NCBI RefSeq assembly: GCF_001719045.1
Contig: NZ_CP015423.1
Location: 1,488,001-1,552,000, forward strand
Source of the DNA: Paenibacillus polymyxa
GTDB lineage: Bacteria > Bacillota > Bacilli > Paenibacillales > Paenibacillaceae
Direction: 5' to 3'
Length of the DNA: 64,000 nucleotides
Made by a program: the position numbers and the translations under genes
The notes under the pieces: model-generated
Database searches by the model: none
What the model saw: the letters and a program-made list of their open reading frames with translations, nothing else
What the model was told of the DNA's origin: nothing
Part shown: piece by piece, positions 40,515 to 49,478 of the stretch
Layout: every line of letters starts with the position of its first letter
Numbering within the stretch: the stretch's first letter is position 1

Positions 40515-41858
40515 ATGAAAAAAGGCATAAAGATTGCAACCATTGGCGGAGGCTCCAGCTATACACCAGAACTAGTAGAAGGCTTCATCAAACGTTATGC
40601 AGAGCTTCCCATTCGGGAATTGTGGCTGGTAGATATTGAGGCAGGACGTGAAAAACTGGAGATCGTAGGTGCTATGGCCAAACGGATGGTGAAGGCCGCA
40701 GGCATTGATTGTGAGGTACATTTGACGCTGGATCGTCGGGAAGCGTTGAAGGACGCCGATTTTGTAACGACCCAATTTCGGGTAGGCTTGCTGGAAGCCC
40801 GGATTAAGGATGAAAGTATTCCGTTAAAACATGGCATGATCGGTCAGGAGACCAATGGGGCCGGAGGAATGTTCAAAGCGTTTCGCACCATACCCGTTAT
40901 CCTCAGTATTGTGGAAGATATGAAAGAACTGTGTCCGAATGCATGGTTGATTAATTTTACCAACCCTGCGGGTATGGTCACCGAAGCCGTGCTTCGTTAT
41001 GGTCAGTGGGATAAAGTCATCGGATTATGTAATGTTCCAATCGGCGCGATCAAGAGTGCATCAGCTGTGCTGGACAAACCGGAAGAAGAGCTGTTCTTTA
41101 AATTTGCAGGGATTAACCACCTTCATTGGCACAAAATTTATGACAAAACAGGGACCGAATTAACAGAGCAAGTTATTGAAGGACTGTACGCTCCGGGTGC
41201 AAAGCCAGAGAAAGTCGTTGAAAATATTAAGAACATGCGCTTCCTGTATGATCAAGTTCGTCAATTGAAAATGCTGCCTTGTCCTTACCATCGGTATTAC
41301 TATATGACGGATAACATGCTCAAGGAAGAATTAGAGGAAGCCAAAAACGAAGGAACTCGGGGCCAAGTGGTCAAACGTCTGGAAGAAAGTCTGTTCGAAC
41401 TGTATAAAGATCCGAATCTGGATTACAAACCAGAGGAATTATCCAAACGCGGTGGTGCGCATTACAGCGATGCAGCCTGTGAAATCATTAATTCCATTTA
41501 TAACAACAAAGGCACATTGATGGTGGTTAGTACACGTAACAATGGTGCGATTGATGATGTTCCTTATGATAGCGCCATCGAAGTGACCAGTGTTATTCGC
41601 GCCCACGGTGCCGAACCTGTCAACTTTGGCAAATTCCCACCTGCACAGCGGGGCTTGCTGCAAGTAATGAAGGCAATGGAAGAGCTGACGATTGAAGCGG
41701 CGGTCACCGGTGACTATGCAACAGCACTGCAAGCCTTCACCCTGAATCCGCTCGTACCAAGCGGGGACATTGCTCAAACCGTGCTGGATGAATTGCTGGA
41801 GGCACACAAAGAGCATCTGCCGCAGTTCTTTGCTCATAAAGAGAAGGCGACGGTATAA
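40515..41858 (+). CDS. 6-phospho-beta-glucosidase, glycoside hydrolase family 4
   Basis: NAD- and metal-dependent hydrolase of phosphorylated disaccharides (LicH/CelF/ChbF group). 447 residues: IATIGGGSSYTPELVEGF (NAD site), INFTNPAGMVTEAV, LCNVPIG (metal-binding Cys) and AGINHLHW (metal-binding His). SD TAGGAGG. The beta-type assignment is the commoner one for this branch; alpha-linked substrates cannot be excluded. No PTS permease gene is adjacent. Confidence 0.9.
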   Translation: MKKGIKIATIGGGSSYTPELVEGFIKRYAELPIRELWLVDIEAGREKLEIVGAMAKRMVKAAGIDCEVHLTLDRREALKDADFVTTQFRVGLLEARIKDESIPLKHGMIGQETNGAGGMFKAFRTIPVILSIVEDMKELCPNAWLINFTNPAGMVTEAVLRYGQWDKVIGLCNVPIGAIKSASAVLDKPEEELFFKFAGINHLHWHKIYDKTGTELTEQVIEGLYAPGAKPEKVVENIKNMRFLYDQVRQLKMLPCPYHRYYYMTDNMLKEELEEAKNEGTRGQVVKRLEESLFELYKDPNLDYKPEELSKRGGAHYSDAACEIINSIYNNKGTLMVVSTRNNGAIDDVPYDSAIEVTSVIRAHGAEPVNFGKFPPAQRGLLQVMKAMEELTIEAAVTGDYATALQAFTLNPLVPSGDIAQTVLDELLEAHKEHLPQFFAHKEKATV

Positions 41859-41893
41859 AAAGGTAGGTCGCTATCATCCTGCTGGAACACAAA

Positions 41894-41919
41894 AAAGCTT
41901 CCTACATGTAGGAAGCTTT
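41894..41919 (+). terminator. Hairpin after the GH4 gene
   Basis: AAAGCTTCCTACATGTAGGAAGCTTT, a perfect inverted repeat 36 bp after the stop. The T-run is short, so it may be a modest terminator. Confidence 0.7.
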
Positions 41920-41924
41920 GCTAT

Positions 41925-41936
41925 ACGTCCCAGGAG
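41925..41936 (+). repeat. Left copy of a 12-bp direct repeat (candidate attL)
   Basis: ACGTCCCAGGAG is identical to 44594-44605, which is the 3' end of tRNA-Arg plus one flanking base. It sits just beyond the GH4 terminator and lies in the orientation expected for an element inserted at the tRNA 3' end. Confidence 0.45.
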
Positions 41937-42021
41937 TACTTGCTGGGACGTTGGTGTTATTGGGTTTGTACTTGGCTTGACAATCCGTCATTAAGCTTAT
42001 TGATAAATTTGTTAGACTTTT

Positions 42022-42924
42022 TTAAAGTATGATCTCCGTTGAAAAAGCAATAACCGCTTTCCCCGTAATTTGAACTAATACGGGTTTTCCCTGTTCCTTT
42101 TTCACATGAACATGCATTGTTCCCTCTCTTTTGATTGCCTCACCTTGTAAAATATCAAAATCAAAAGACTGCTCATTCTCATTTTGCAAAATGTTATAGT
42201 GTACCAAATAGGCTCCAAGCGGTCCGTTTGCATTTCCTGTCACCGGGTCTTCAGCTATTCCAATTGCAGGAGCAAACATTCTTCCGTGAACCAATATATC
42301 CTCTTGTGGATTTAATGTAAAAACATAATATCCATTACATCCAATATGCTTGCTGATTTCTGTAAGCTTCTGCAAATCAGGTTTTAAACTATGTAGTATT
42401 TCATTGGAGTAAATCGGAACCATTACCTTAGAATGACCTGTTGAAGATATTGCAACTGGATATTCCATGCAAATATCTTTACAAGAAATACCTAACGCAT
42501 TTGCAATCTGACTTCTTATTTCATCATTTAAAGGCTCTGATACAGAAGGTTCTCCCTGTGTCATTACAATAGAATAGTCATCTTCATACTTTATAACATC
42601 AACAGGCAATATACCTGCTTTTGTTTTTTGGATAATTCTTCCAGTTTCAGCTTTTCTCTCAATTGCATAAATATAATGCGCTGCTACTGTTGCATGACCA
42701 CAAATTGGAACCTCAGTTGTTGGAGTAAAAAATCTTACTTCAACATCATAATTTGAAGAATCTGTTTCAAAAATAAATGCAGTTTCCGAATTATTTAATT
42801 CTCTTGCAATTCTCTGCATCTGCTCATCTGTAAGTCCATTTGCATTTGGAACAACTCCAGCAGGGTTACCATGAAATCTATTTTTTGTAAATGAGTCTAC
42901 TTGATATATTCTATATTTTTTCAT
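42022..42924 (-). CDS. PhzF-family isomerase/epimerase-like protein
   Basis: ATG 42924 (MKKYRIYQVDSF) has AGAGGCG upstream; the longer frame is not supported. 300 residues. Family marks: FHGNPAGVV, NNSETAFIF (catalytic Glu), CGHATVAAHY and AEDPVTGNANGPLGAYL. Diaminopimelate-epimerase fold; the substrate of most members is unknown and this is not part of a phenazine cluster. It is visibly more AT-rich in codon use than the neighbouring genes and lies inside the tRNA-Arg-associated segment, so it was probably acquired. Confidence 0.88.
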   Translation of the reverse strand: MKKYRIYQVDSFTKNRFHGNPAGVVPNANGLTDEQMQRIARELNNSETAFIFETDSSNYDVEVRFFTPTTEVPICGHATVAAHYIYAIERKAETGRIIQKTKAGILPVDVIKYEDDYSIVMTQGEPSVSEPLNDEIRSQIANALGISCKDICMEYPVAISSTGHSKVMVPIYSNEILHSLKPDLQKLTEISKHIGCNGYYVFTLNPQEDILVHGRMFAPAIGIAEDPVTGNANGPLGAYLVHYNILQNENEQSFDFDILQGEAIKREGTMHVHVKKEQGKPVLVQITGKAVIAFSTEIIL

Positions 42925-43177
42925 AATTTCGCCTCTATAAATACTAGTTTGTCTGTCTGTTAAATCTGATATTAACATACTTTTTAGGCAGTTTCACTTA
43001 AATTAAAAGATATAATATGGCCCTTTAATGAAAACGAACTGATCCTTATTATAGAATCGCGCTCTTTTATGGAAGATTGTTATTAAACTAAAGCCGCAGT
43101 TAGCTGAAATGGTCTTCTCAATCCTTATCTAAAAGCGGAATAAATCTTTTATGATTATAGATACTTTTAGATTCTGC
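42925..43177 (+). other. Intergenic stretch between phzF and the IS element
   Basis: About 250 bp of AT-rich DNA. I see no gene, RNA element or convincing promoter. Confidence 0.4.
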
Positions 43178-44277
43178 CACGCCTGTTGAATAACCAAAAT
43201 AAGTAACTCAATTCATGAAACAAGAGGTGCACTGAAGAAGAACGCGCCGAATCTGAATCAGCCATTCAACAGGTAGTTTTGAAGAAGAAATAGACGAGAA
43301 AATCGCGCAAAGGAAAGAACGGCATGTTGGGGCCATGAAGTCTGAGCAGTAACAAATAGCCAATTGAGCAGGACATAGACGATTAGAGCACAGAATAATT
43401 GCCCATAGACCGCATTTTCAGTCGTACCAAACAGCGTTGGAATATTCAAATGTTGCTTGATCCAACGAAAGAAGACTTCAATCTGCCATCGAGCCTTATA
43501 GATCTGTGCGATTTGTTCTGCGGTCACCTGCATTAAATCGGTAACCACCCGAATTTCCCGACCTTCAAAATCCCGAAACATCACCACACGATGACGTTGT
43601 CTGGAACGACACTGAGGGGTCCCCAACTGGCAAGTGATATCCCGAATGACGGATGAATCTGGCTTCGTAAGGCGACGTAGCGCATGAGGCTTTTCCAAAT
43701 GGACGTTATCGCGAAGCCGAATGACAAACGATTGTCCATGGGTTTTGAAGTGATCCAGACGCTCCAGTTTCCCATAAGCACGGTCCATCACCAAAATGTA
43801 GTCCGGTTGAGCCAACGCTTCACTCATGGGGCCATCATGCTTGGAGCCCAGCGTTTCGACCACCTGAAGGGGTTGCCCATTTTCTGCTCGTAAAGCGAGT
43901 AGATGGAAAAGTTCCTTAAATACGGAAAACGGGACTTCGGCGGCTTTGGTTGAAAAGCGTGAGTAGTGGACGACGGACAAGCCACAGAGAGCCGCATAAT
44001 CTACGCTGGATCGATAGCTACCCCATTGTTCCAACGCAGCCATGCACCAGTATTGGAGTAAATGGTACACCGTAAACTTGCGGGCTTTGTCTTCATAACC
44101 TATTAACTTCACAACCCTTTGAACTTCTTCAGGAGTCAGCATAGATTCAAGGATAGATGTAATCGTGATAGAATTTTTCATGAGATCGTCTTCTTTCGGA
44201 TTCGTTTGGATGGTACCAACGATTCTACAGAAAAGACGATCTTTTTTCTACCATTTTGTGGTTATTCAACAGGCGTG
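43178..44277 (-). mobile_element. IS4-family insertion sequence with degenerate transposase
   Basis: Terminal inverted repeats CACGCCTGTTGAATAACCA at 43178-43196 and its exact complement at 44259-44277 (19/19). Length 1100 bp. No clear target-site duplication is visible in the flanks. One end interrupts a tyrosine integrase remnant. Confidence 0.88.
43208..44181 (-). pseudogene. IS4-family (DDE) transposase, internally deleted and frameshifted
   Basis: ATG 44181 opens 307 codons ending at 43258. The start and centre look like a DDE transposase (YILVMDRAYGKLERLDHF with the second Asp; YKARWQIEVFFRWIKQHL with the Glu region). The segment that should carry the first catalytic Asp (the DST motif) is missing: FKELFHLL runs directly into ALRAENGQP, which normally follows about 55-60 residues later. 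Near 43280 the frame shifts; the family's usual tail (KLPVEWLIQIRRVLLQ) continues in another frame to a stop at 43208. It is therefore very unlikely to be active. Confidence 0.85.
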
Positions 44278-44469
44278 CTACTATATAAAGGTATTAGTTT
44301 ACTGTATGTTTCGGAGCGGCTTGGTCACGCCTCATTAGATATCACTACCTCTACATATGCCCACCTTATGAAAGAGCTACGTGAACAGGATTCAAAACAA
44401 CAGACATTTTTGAACGTTTATATAGCGTGTAAAAATCGTGTGTATAATTTGAGTAAACAGGTGTATTGA
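44278..44469 (+). pseudogene. Tyrosine recombinase/integrase, C-terminal remnant
   Basis: From the IS boundary the frame reads LLYKGISLLYVSERLGHAS, then TTSTYAHLMKELRE, to a stop at 44467-44469. This is the last ~63 residues of a phage-type integrase, with the box II His (GHAS) and the nucleophile Tyr (STYAHL) intact. The rest is gone: the IS replaces it and no N-terminal part is seen on the other side. Its place at the 3' end of tRNA-Arg fits an old integrative element. Confidence 0.85.
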
Positions 44470-44594
44470 TCACACCTTTTTCTAACGTTTTCTATCGTAA
44501 CCCCAATAAAAGAAAAAACGCCCCAAACCCTTATATATCAAGGATTTGAAGCATTTTTAATTTCGTTCAAACTTTACATATCTGAACACTTCGA

Positions 44595-44668
<74 letters not shown>

Positions 44669-44842
44669 AAGATGCTGATCAATAATACCTTATGTATTCA
44701 GCGCATTGATTATTATATCACATTTCGAGCAACTGTCAAAAGCATTTTTTCATGATGTAGGGAAGTGGGCTGCAAAAGGAATCATTTGGACGCTAACGGG
44801 GTATTATGTACAAAGAACCATGCATAAAGGAGGGGTTGAGCC

Positions 44843-45136
44843 GTGAGAGGTCTTTTGTCGTCACTTTGTTATTTCAGCATTTTCTTCGCACCTTTTCTAG
44901 TGCCTGTCATTGTGTGGATTGCAGTACGGGACGAATATGTTCAGGGACATGCAAAAAAAGCCATTTTATCGCATATTTTCCCCATTATTGCGGCAATTCC
45001 GCTAGTGTATTTTATTATTACCGCGAATCATGCAGGTTCAGTGATCGGTTTTGTACTGCTATTCGTAGTGGTCTATCTCGGAGTTTTTGTTTATAACATC
45101 TACAAAGGGATTATGACGCTGCGTGAAGCGGCTTAG
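44843..45136 (+). CDS. Small integral membrane protein (DUF4870/Tic20-like)
   Basis: GTG 44843 follows AAGGAGGGG. 97 residues with three hydrophobic segments (about 5-27, 46-60, 66-88) and a polar loop DEYVQGHAKKA. Small proteins of this layout fall in the DUF4870 group. Function unknown. Followed by its own terminator. Confidence 0.75.
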   Translation: MRGLLSSLCYFSIFFAPFLVPVIVWIAVRDEYVQGHAKKAILSHIFPIIAAIPLVYFIITANHAGSVIGFVLLFVVVYLGVFVYNIYKGIMTLREAA

Positions 45137-45141
45137 TTCAA

Positions 45142-45191
45142 AAAGAAGCCTCCTACATACCGCTAATTTGGCGGGATACGGAGGCTTCTTT
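45142..45191. terminator. Intrinsic terminator after the small membrane protein gene
   Basis: AAAGAAGCCTCC (45142-45153) pairs with GGAGGCTTCTTT (45180-45191). Symmetric enough to serve the small minus-strand ORF at 45239 as well. Confidence 0.85.
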
Positions 45192-45238
45192 AGGTTCATT
45201 TTTGATGAGTTGCTGTTGCTATTTGGTTCAATGGCTGC

Positions 45239-45376
45239 TTATTTATTCCCAAAGCGTTTAGGACTTCTCCGTACTTCATGTCTTACGTTTTTCTCCAGCA
45301 CTTCTTCCGCGAACTCATTGTTATGAATATAACTGCTGCCTTTATTTTTCTTATAATTCGCTTTGCTGTCTATGAT
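45239..45376 (-). CDS. Short basic ORF with strong SD but no standard start codon
   Basis: On the minus strand AAAGGAGGGGG is followed by ATC (45376-45374) and ATA (45373-45371), then an open frame of 43 codons encoding a basic hydrophilic peptide (SKANYKKNKGSSY, FAEEVLEKNVRHEV, RRSPKRFGNK) to TAA at 45239-45241. SD spacing is 5 nt to ATC and 8 nt to ATA. There is no ATG, GTG or TTG in frame between SD and coding part. Either a rare AUA/AUC start is used or the gene is decayed. I do not recognise the family. Confidence 0.45.
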   Translation of the reverse strand: MIDSKANYKKNKGSSYIHNNEFAEEVLEKNVRHEVRRSPKRFGNK

Positions 45377-45455
45377 TTCCCCCTCCTTTCACGCTGATCC
45401 GGCGATGGCGCCGGGGCCCAAATCAACAAAAGCCGAGGCATAGCACACCATATCC

Positions 45456-45815
45456 TCATGCCCCAAACTCCTTGGCGAACTCTGTGCTGAGCTGCCCATA
45501 GGAGAGCAATTCTTTTTTAAACTTCTCTCGCTCCTCACCAGCAGTAATGTGTGTAGAGTCGGTAAAAGCCTTGTCTGTCACTTCCTCAAATGCCGAATGC
45601 AGATTATTGTCGTACCAATCCAGCTCCAGATCGGCGTCATTGCGGATGATCCGTATCATGTCATAGTCATGCTGACCATCCGTCTGATCCTTGGCCGTAA
45701 TATAGACCAACAGTTCCGGGTCATCTGCGGCACCGGGCCGCACCTCTACCTCAGCGCAGCGCACTCCGTCAAGTTCAGTGAAGCGGCGTATTTTGGCATC
45801 CTTGATGTAGTACAT
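45456..45815 (-). CDS. Uncharacterised acidic protein
   Basis: ATG 45815 (MYYIKDAKIRRF) follows AAGGAGGG; the frame is open upstream but unsupported. 119 residues, acidic, soluble, beta-rich in the first half (CAEVEVRPGA, ELLVYITAKDQ, YDMIRIIRND) and helical at the end. No signal peptide or recognised motif. Divergent from asnB. Confidence 0.7.
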   Translation of the reverse strand: MYYIKDAKIRRFTELDGVRCAEVEVRPGAADDPELLVYITAKDQTDGQHDYDMIRIIRNDADLELDWYDNNLHSAFEEVTDKAFTDSTHITAGEEREKFKKELLSYGQLSTEFAKEFGA

Positions 45816-45978
45816 GGTCTCCCTCCTTCCTTGCGAGTAGACGGGTTGCCCCATCTGTAGTTTTCGGAACGGACAGACATTTTATGCTTCTTTTCGGCAT
45901 ATATACTGATGAACTGGGGATTTAGTTTTTGATTCATTCCAACACTGGATGAACACGACAAAGAGAGGATGAACAGAC

Positions 45979-47823
45979 ATGTGCGGAATTACAGGTTTCA
46001 TACAGTGGAACGGAGACTTAATGCATCAATCTGAGCTGCTGCTGAATATGACACAAACGCTCTCCGATCGCGGACCGGATGCTGCGGGTACCTGGATATC
46101 CAACCCGTGTGCCTTCGGACACCGAAGATTGAGCGTTATGGACCCGGAAAATGGCGCTCAGCCCATGATCCGGCAGCTGGAGGATATCACTTATACGATT
46201 GTATATAACGGGGAAATATATAACGCGCCTGAGCTGAAAAAAGAGCTGCAACAGCGCGGGCATTTTTTCCGTACACAATGCGACACGGAGGTGCTGCTCG
46301 AATCCTATATCGAATGGGGCCCTGAATGTGTGGATCGGTTAAACGGCATTTTTGCGTTTGCGGTCTGGGATAGCGAGCGGGAGCAGGTATTTCTGGCACG
46401 GGATCGGCTGGGAGTGAAGCCGCTATTTTATAGCCAAACCGAAGAAGTATTCGTATTTGGCTCAGAACCCAAAGCACTGCTCCAGCATCCAGCGGTAGAG
46501 GCAGCAGTGGACGCCGAGGGATTGGCCGAAATTTTTATCATCGGGCCTGCACGTACCCCCGGACACGGCGTCTATTCGTCTATGAAGGAGCTACGCCCCG
46601 GGCATACGTTAACCTACAGCCGCGACGGCGTGCGCATCCATGCCTACTGGACACTGGAAAGCATTGCGCATGAGGATAACACCGAAGAAACGGCACTTAA
46701 GGTAAGAGAACTGTTGCTAGATACGGTGGAGCGGCAGCTCATTTCGGATGTTCCAGTGTGCACCTTATTGTCTGGCGGGCTGGATTCAAGCGCTCTATCC
46801 GCATTAGCTGTCGATTATTACAAACGTACCGGGCAGGGACAAGTTCATACGTATTCGGTCGATTATGTGGATAACGACAAGCATTTTAAAGCCCATGCGT
46901 TTCAACCCGGAGCCGATGCCCCCTGGATTCAGCGGATGGTGGATGAATTAGGGACAAATCATCACTGGATTGAATTCGATACGCCAGAAGTCGTAGCAGC
47001 TCTGAACAACTCCACACTAACGCGGGATTTACCCGGAATGGCGGACGTGGATTCGTCGCTGTATCTCTTTTGCCGGGAGATTAAAAAAGGAGCTACGGTC
47101 GCTATTTCCGGCGAGGCTGCGGATGAAGTTTTTGGCGGATATCCTTGGTTCCACCGGGAGGATATGCTGAATTCGGGTACATTCCCGTGGGCAGTTGCAC
47201 CCGATATGAGAGCCAGTCTGTTGTCTCCTGAGGTACGGGACTGGATCAAGCCGCTGGAGTATTTGAACGATCGCTACTCAGAAGCGGTAGGAGAAGTGCC
47301 GAAGCTACCGGGGGAAACAGGAAAAGCTGCGCAAATGCGCGTCATGTCCTATTTGAACATCACCCGCTTTATGCCTACTCTACTGGATCGCAAGGATCGG
47401 ATGAGTATGGGAGCCGGACTGGAAGTGCGGGTGCCGTATTGCGATCATCGTTTGGTACAATATGTATGGAACATTCCGTGGAGTATCAAGATGACAGGCG
47501 GACGTGAAAAAGGTATTTTACGCAAGGCGCTGGAGGGTGTATTGCCGGATGATGTGCTGTATCGCAAAAAAAGCCCATATCCCAAAACGCATAACCCTTC
47601 CTATCTTGAGGCTGTGAAAAAGCAGGCGCTGCAGCTGCTGGATGATTCCTCTTCCCCACTGCTCAAGCTGATCGATGCGCAAAAGGTACGTGATATTGCC
47701 GCCTCACCGGAGGCATCCACCAATCTGCCTTGGTTTGGTCAGCTGATGTCGGGTCCCCAGTTGTTCGCCTACTTGGCTCAAGTGGATAACTGGTTACGCA
47801 CTTACAAGGTTGCTATTCGATAA
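45979..47823 (+). CDS. asnB: Asparagine synthase (glutamine-hydrolysing)
   Basis: Amidates aspartate to asparagine with glutamine and ATP. 614 residues: class II glutaminase domain with catalytic Cys as residue 2 (MCGITGFIQW) and VYNGEIYN, then the synthetase domain with the PP-loop LSGGLDSSALSAL and ISGEAADEVFGGYPW. SD GAGAGGATG. I looked for a T-box leader and found none. Terminator at 47908. Confidence 0.95.
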   Translation: MCGITGFIQWNGDLMHQSELLLNMTQTLSDRGPDAAGTWISNPCAFGHRRLSVMDPENGAQPMIRQLEDITYTIVYNGEIYNAPELKKELQQRGHFFRTQCDTEVLLESYIEWGPECVDRLNGIFAFAVWDSEREQVFLARDRLGVKPLFYSQTEEVFVFGSEPKALLQHPAVEAAVDAEGLAEIFIIGPARTPGHGVYSSMKELRPGHTLTYSRDGVRIHAYWTLESIAHEDNTEETALKVRELLLDTVERQLISDVPVCTLLSGGLDSSALSALAVDYYKRTGQGQVHTYSVDYVDNDKHFKAHAFQPGADAPWIQRMVDELGTNHHWIEFDTPEVVAALNNSTLTRDLPGMADVDSSLYLFCREIKKGATVAISGEAADEVFGGYPWFHREDMLNSGTFPWAVAPDMRASLLSPEVRDWIKPLEYLNDRYSEAVGEVPKLPGETGKAAQMRVMSYLNITRFMPTLLDRKDRMSMGAGLEVRVPYCDHRLVQYVWNIPWSIKMTGGREKGILRKALEGVLPDDVLYRKKSPYPKTHNPSYLEAVKKQALQLLDDSSSPLLKLIDAQKVRDIAASPEASTNLPWFGQLMSGPQLFAYLAQVDNWLRTYKVAIR

Positions 47824-47907
47824 GCTACGCTGAATGCTGAAGCAATAGAGCTTCTAAGCGGCAGCGGCAATTTTTCGCTGTGTACTATATGGGGAACAGA
47901 AAGTACC

Positions 47908-47951
47908 AAAAAGGCTATCCGCAGCTTATGACTGACGGATAGCCTTTTTTT
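47908..47951. terminator. Terminator between asnB and rdgB
   Basis: AAAAAGGCTATCCG, a 12-nt loop and CGGATAGCCTTTTTTT; it can serve both convergent genes. Confidence 0.9.
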
Positions 47952-47992
47952 CGTTATGTGAATGGGGGATGATTTCGCCCCTGTTACCAATG

Positions 47993-48625
47993 CTATGCCT
48001 GTGGATTACCCAGCTTTGTTGCCAAATCACGCAGAGCTATCCCTCGGTGACTGATAGCCTGCTTTTGTTCCAACGTCAGCTCGGCCATTGTCTTTTCAAA
48101 CTCTGGCAAATAAAACAGCGGATCATACCCAAACCCGCCGCTGCCGGCGGTTTCAGTAGTAATCCAGCCCTCCACAGAGCCTGTCGATTCCAACGTCTCG
48201 CCAGTCTGCGGATTATATAGAATCAAGGTACAGACGAATTGAGCCGGGCTTAGCAAAGGCTGTCCCGTATCATCACCCAGCTGCTTCGATTCTAGAACGT
48301 CGAGCAGCTTAATATTGTTTTCGTGATCGCTGGCACCTTCTCCAGCATAACGGGCAGAGTATACCCCCGGTGCACCGTCCAGCAAGTCCACGCAGAGGCC
48401 GGAATCATCGGCCAGTACGGGCAAACCGAGCACATCTCCTACCGCTTTAGCTTTTTTCAGTGCATTTTCGGCAAAGGTTTTGCCATCTTCAACGACATCA
48501 GGAATGTCGGGATAATCGTACATGCTTCTGACTTCCTTGCCAAACGGCGCAAAAGCATGCGCAAATTCCCGCACCTTTCCTTTATTTTTCGTAGCGACAA
48601 TGACGACCGGACCATCCAGCCGCAT
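47993..48625 (-). CDS. rdgB: XTP/dITP pyrophosphatase
   Basis: House-cleaning enzyme hydrolysing non-canonical purine NTPs. 210 residues of the HAM1 family: VIVATKNKGKVREF at the start, LADDSGLCVDLLDGAPG, and ISHRGIAL near the end. Its start shares one base with the rph stop. The order gerM-rph-rdgB is the same as in Bacillus subtilis (gerM-rph-ysnA). Confidence 0.95.
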   Translation of the reverse strand: MRLDGPVVIVATKNKGKVREFAHAFAPFGKEVRSMYDYPDIPDVVEDGKTFAENALKKAKAVGDVLGLPVLADDSGLCVDLLDGAPGVYSARYAGEGASDHENNIKLLDVLESKQLGDDTGQPLLSPAQFVCTLILYNPQTGETLESTGSVEGWITTETAGSGGFGYDPLFYLPEFEKTMAELTLEQKQAISHRGIALRDLATKLGNPQA

Positions 48626-49386
48626 TAGGCGCCAGCTCCTGTACGTCCAGCACCGATCTTATCAGCAATCGGTCCAAGCACTTCTTTTTGGCGCTCAATC
48701 ATTTGCAGAATCCCTTGTTCGCCCAAGCTAAGCAGTTGATCCAATTCGTTACGGTCAAATGGGCTTTCTTCACCTGTACCTTGCAGCTCAACATATTTTC
48801 CACTGCCAGTCATGACAAGATTCATGTCCACTTTAGCCTTGGAATCCTCTTCATAGTTCAGATCCAGCAACGCTTTTTCACCAACAACCCCTACGCTGAC
48901 GGAAGCCAGAAAATCAGTAATTGGAAAAACAGGCAGCTTGTGCTGGGTGGCAATTTTATTAACCGCAATCGCCAACGCTACGAAAGAACCGGTAATTGAG
49001 GTTGTGCGTGTTCCGCCGTCCGCCTGAATGACGTCACAATCCAACGTAATCGTCCGTTCACCAAGCGCCTGCAAATTGACCACCGAACGCAACGCTCTTC
49101 CAATCAGACGCTGAATTTCCATGGTACGGCCTGTCAGCTTCCCACGCGCAGCTTCACGCTGATTACGGCTATGAGTCGCACGCGGAAGCATGGAATACTC
49201 CGCGGTCACCCAGCCCTTTCCTTGTCCCTTCATAAAGGGGGGTACGCGTTCTTCTACAGTAGCCGTGCAAATGACTTTCGTCTCGCCAACCTCTATAAAA
49301 ACAGACCCCTCCGCGTATTTATTTACTCCTGCTGTCAATTTCATCGGGCGCAGCTCATCACCGTTTCGTCCGTTAGATCTACTCAT
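48625..49386 (-). CDS. rph: Ribonuclease PH
   Basis: Phosphorolytic 3' exonuclease trimming tRNA 3' ends. 253 residues; [13 protein letters not shown] at the start, [49 protein letters not shown]. Middle gene of the gerM-rph-rdgB operon. Confidence 0.96.
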   Translation of the reverse strand: MSRSNGRNGDELRPMKLTAGVNKYAEGSVFIEVGETKVICTATVEERVPPFMKGQGKGWVTAEYSMLPRATHSRNQREAARGKLTGRTMEIQRLIGRALRSVVNLQALGERTITLDCDVIQADGGTRTTSITGSFVALAIAVNKIATQHKLPVFPITDFLASVSVGVVGEKALLDLNYEEDSKAKVDMNLVMTGSGKYVELQGTGEESPFDRNELDQLLSLGEQGILQMIERQKEVLGPIADKIGAGRTGAGA

Positions 49387-49478
49387 GCTTTTTCCTCCTA
49401 CGTCGTATGCAACCTGTTCTTATATGTTTATTTTACCAAAGTGTGCAGGCAAAAGCACCCCAAGGACGATTCCCGCCC

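Noticed and set aside
41925..41952. Second terminator after the GH4 gene
   Set aside because: ACGTCCCA/TGGGACGT can pair but has no T-run; the left arm is better explained as the repeat of the tRNA-Arg end.
44806..45096. Alternative 96-codon frame over the small membrane protein gene
   Set aside because: Out-of-frame shadow; the GTG 44843 frame has a perfect SD and clear membrane segments.
45860..45978. T-box leader before asnB
   Set aside because: Only ~120 nt of leader, with no T-box sequence or terminator.
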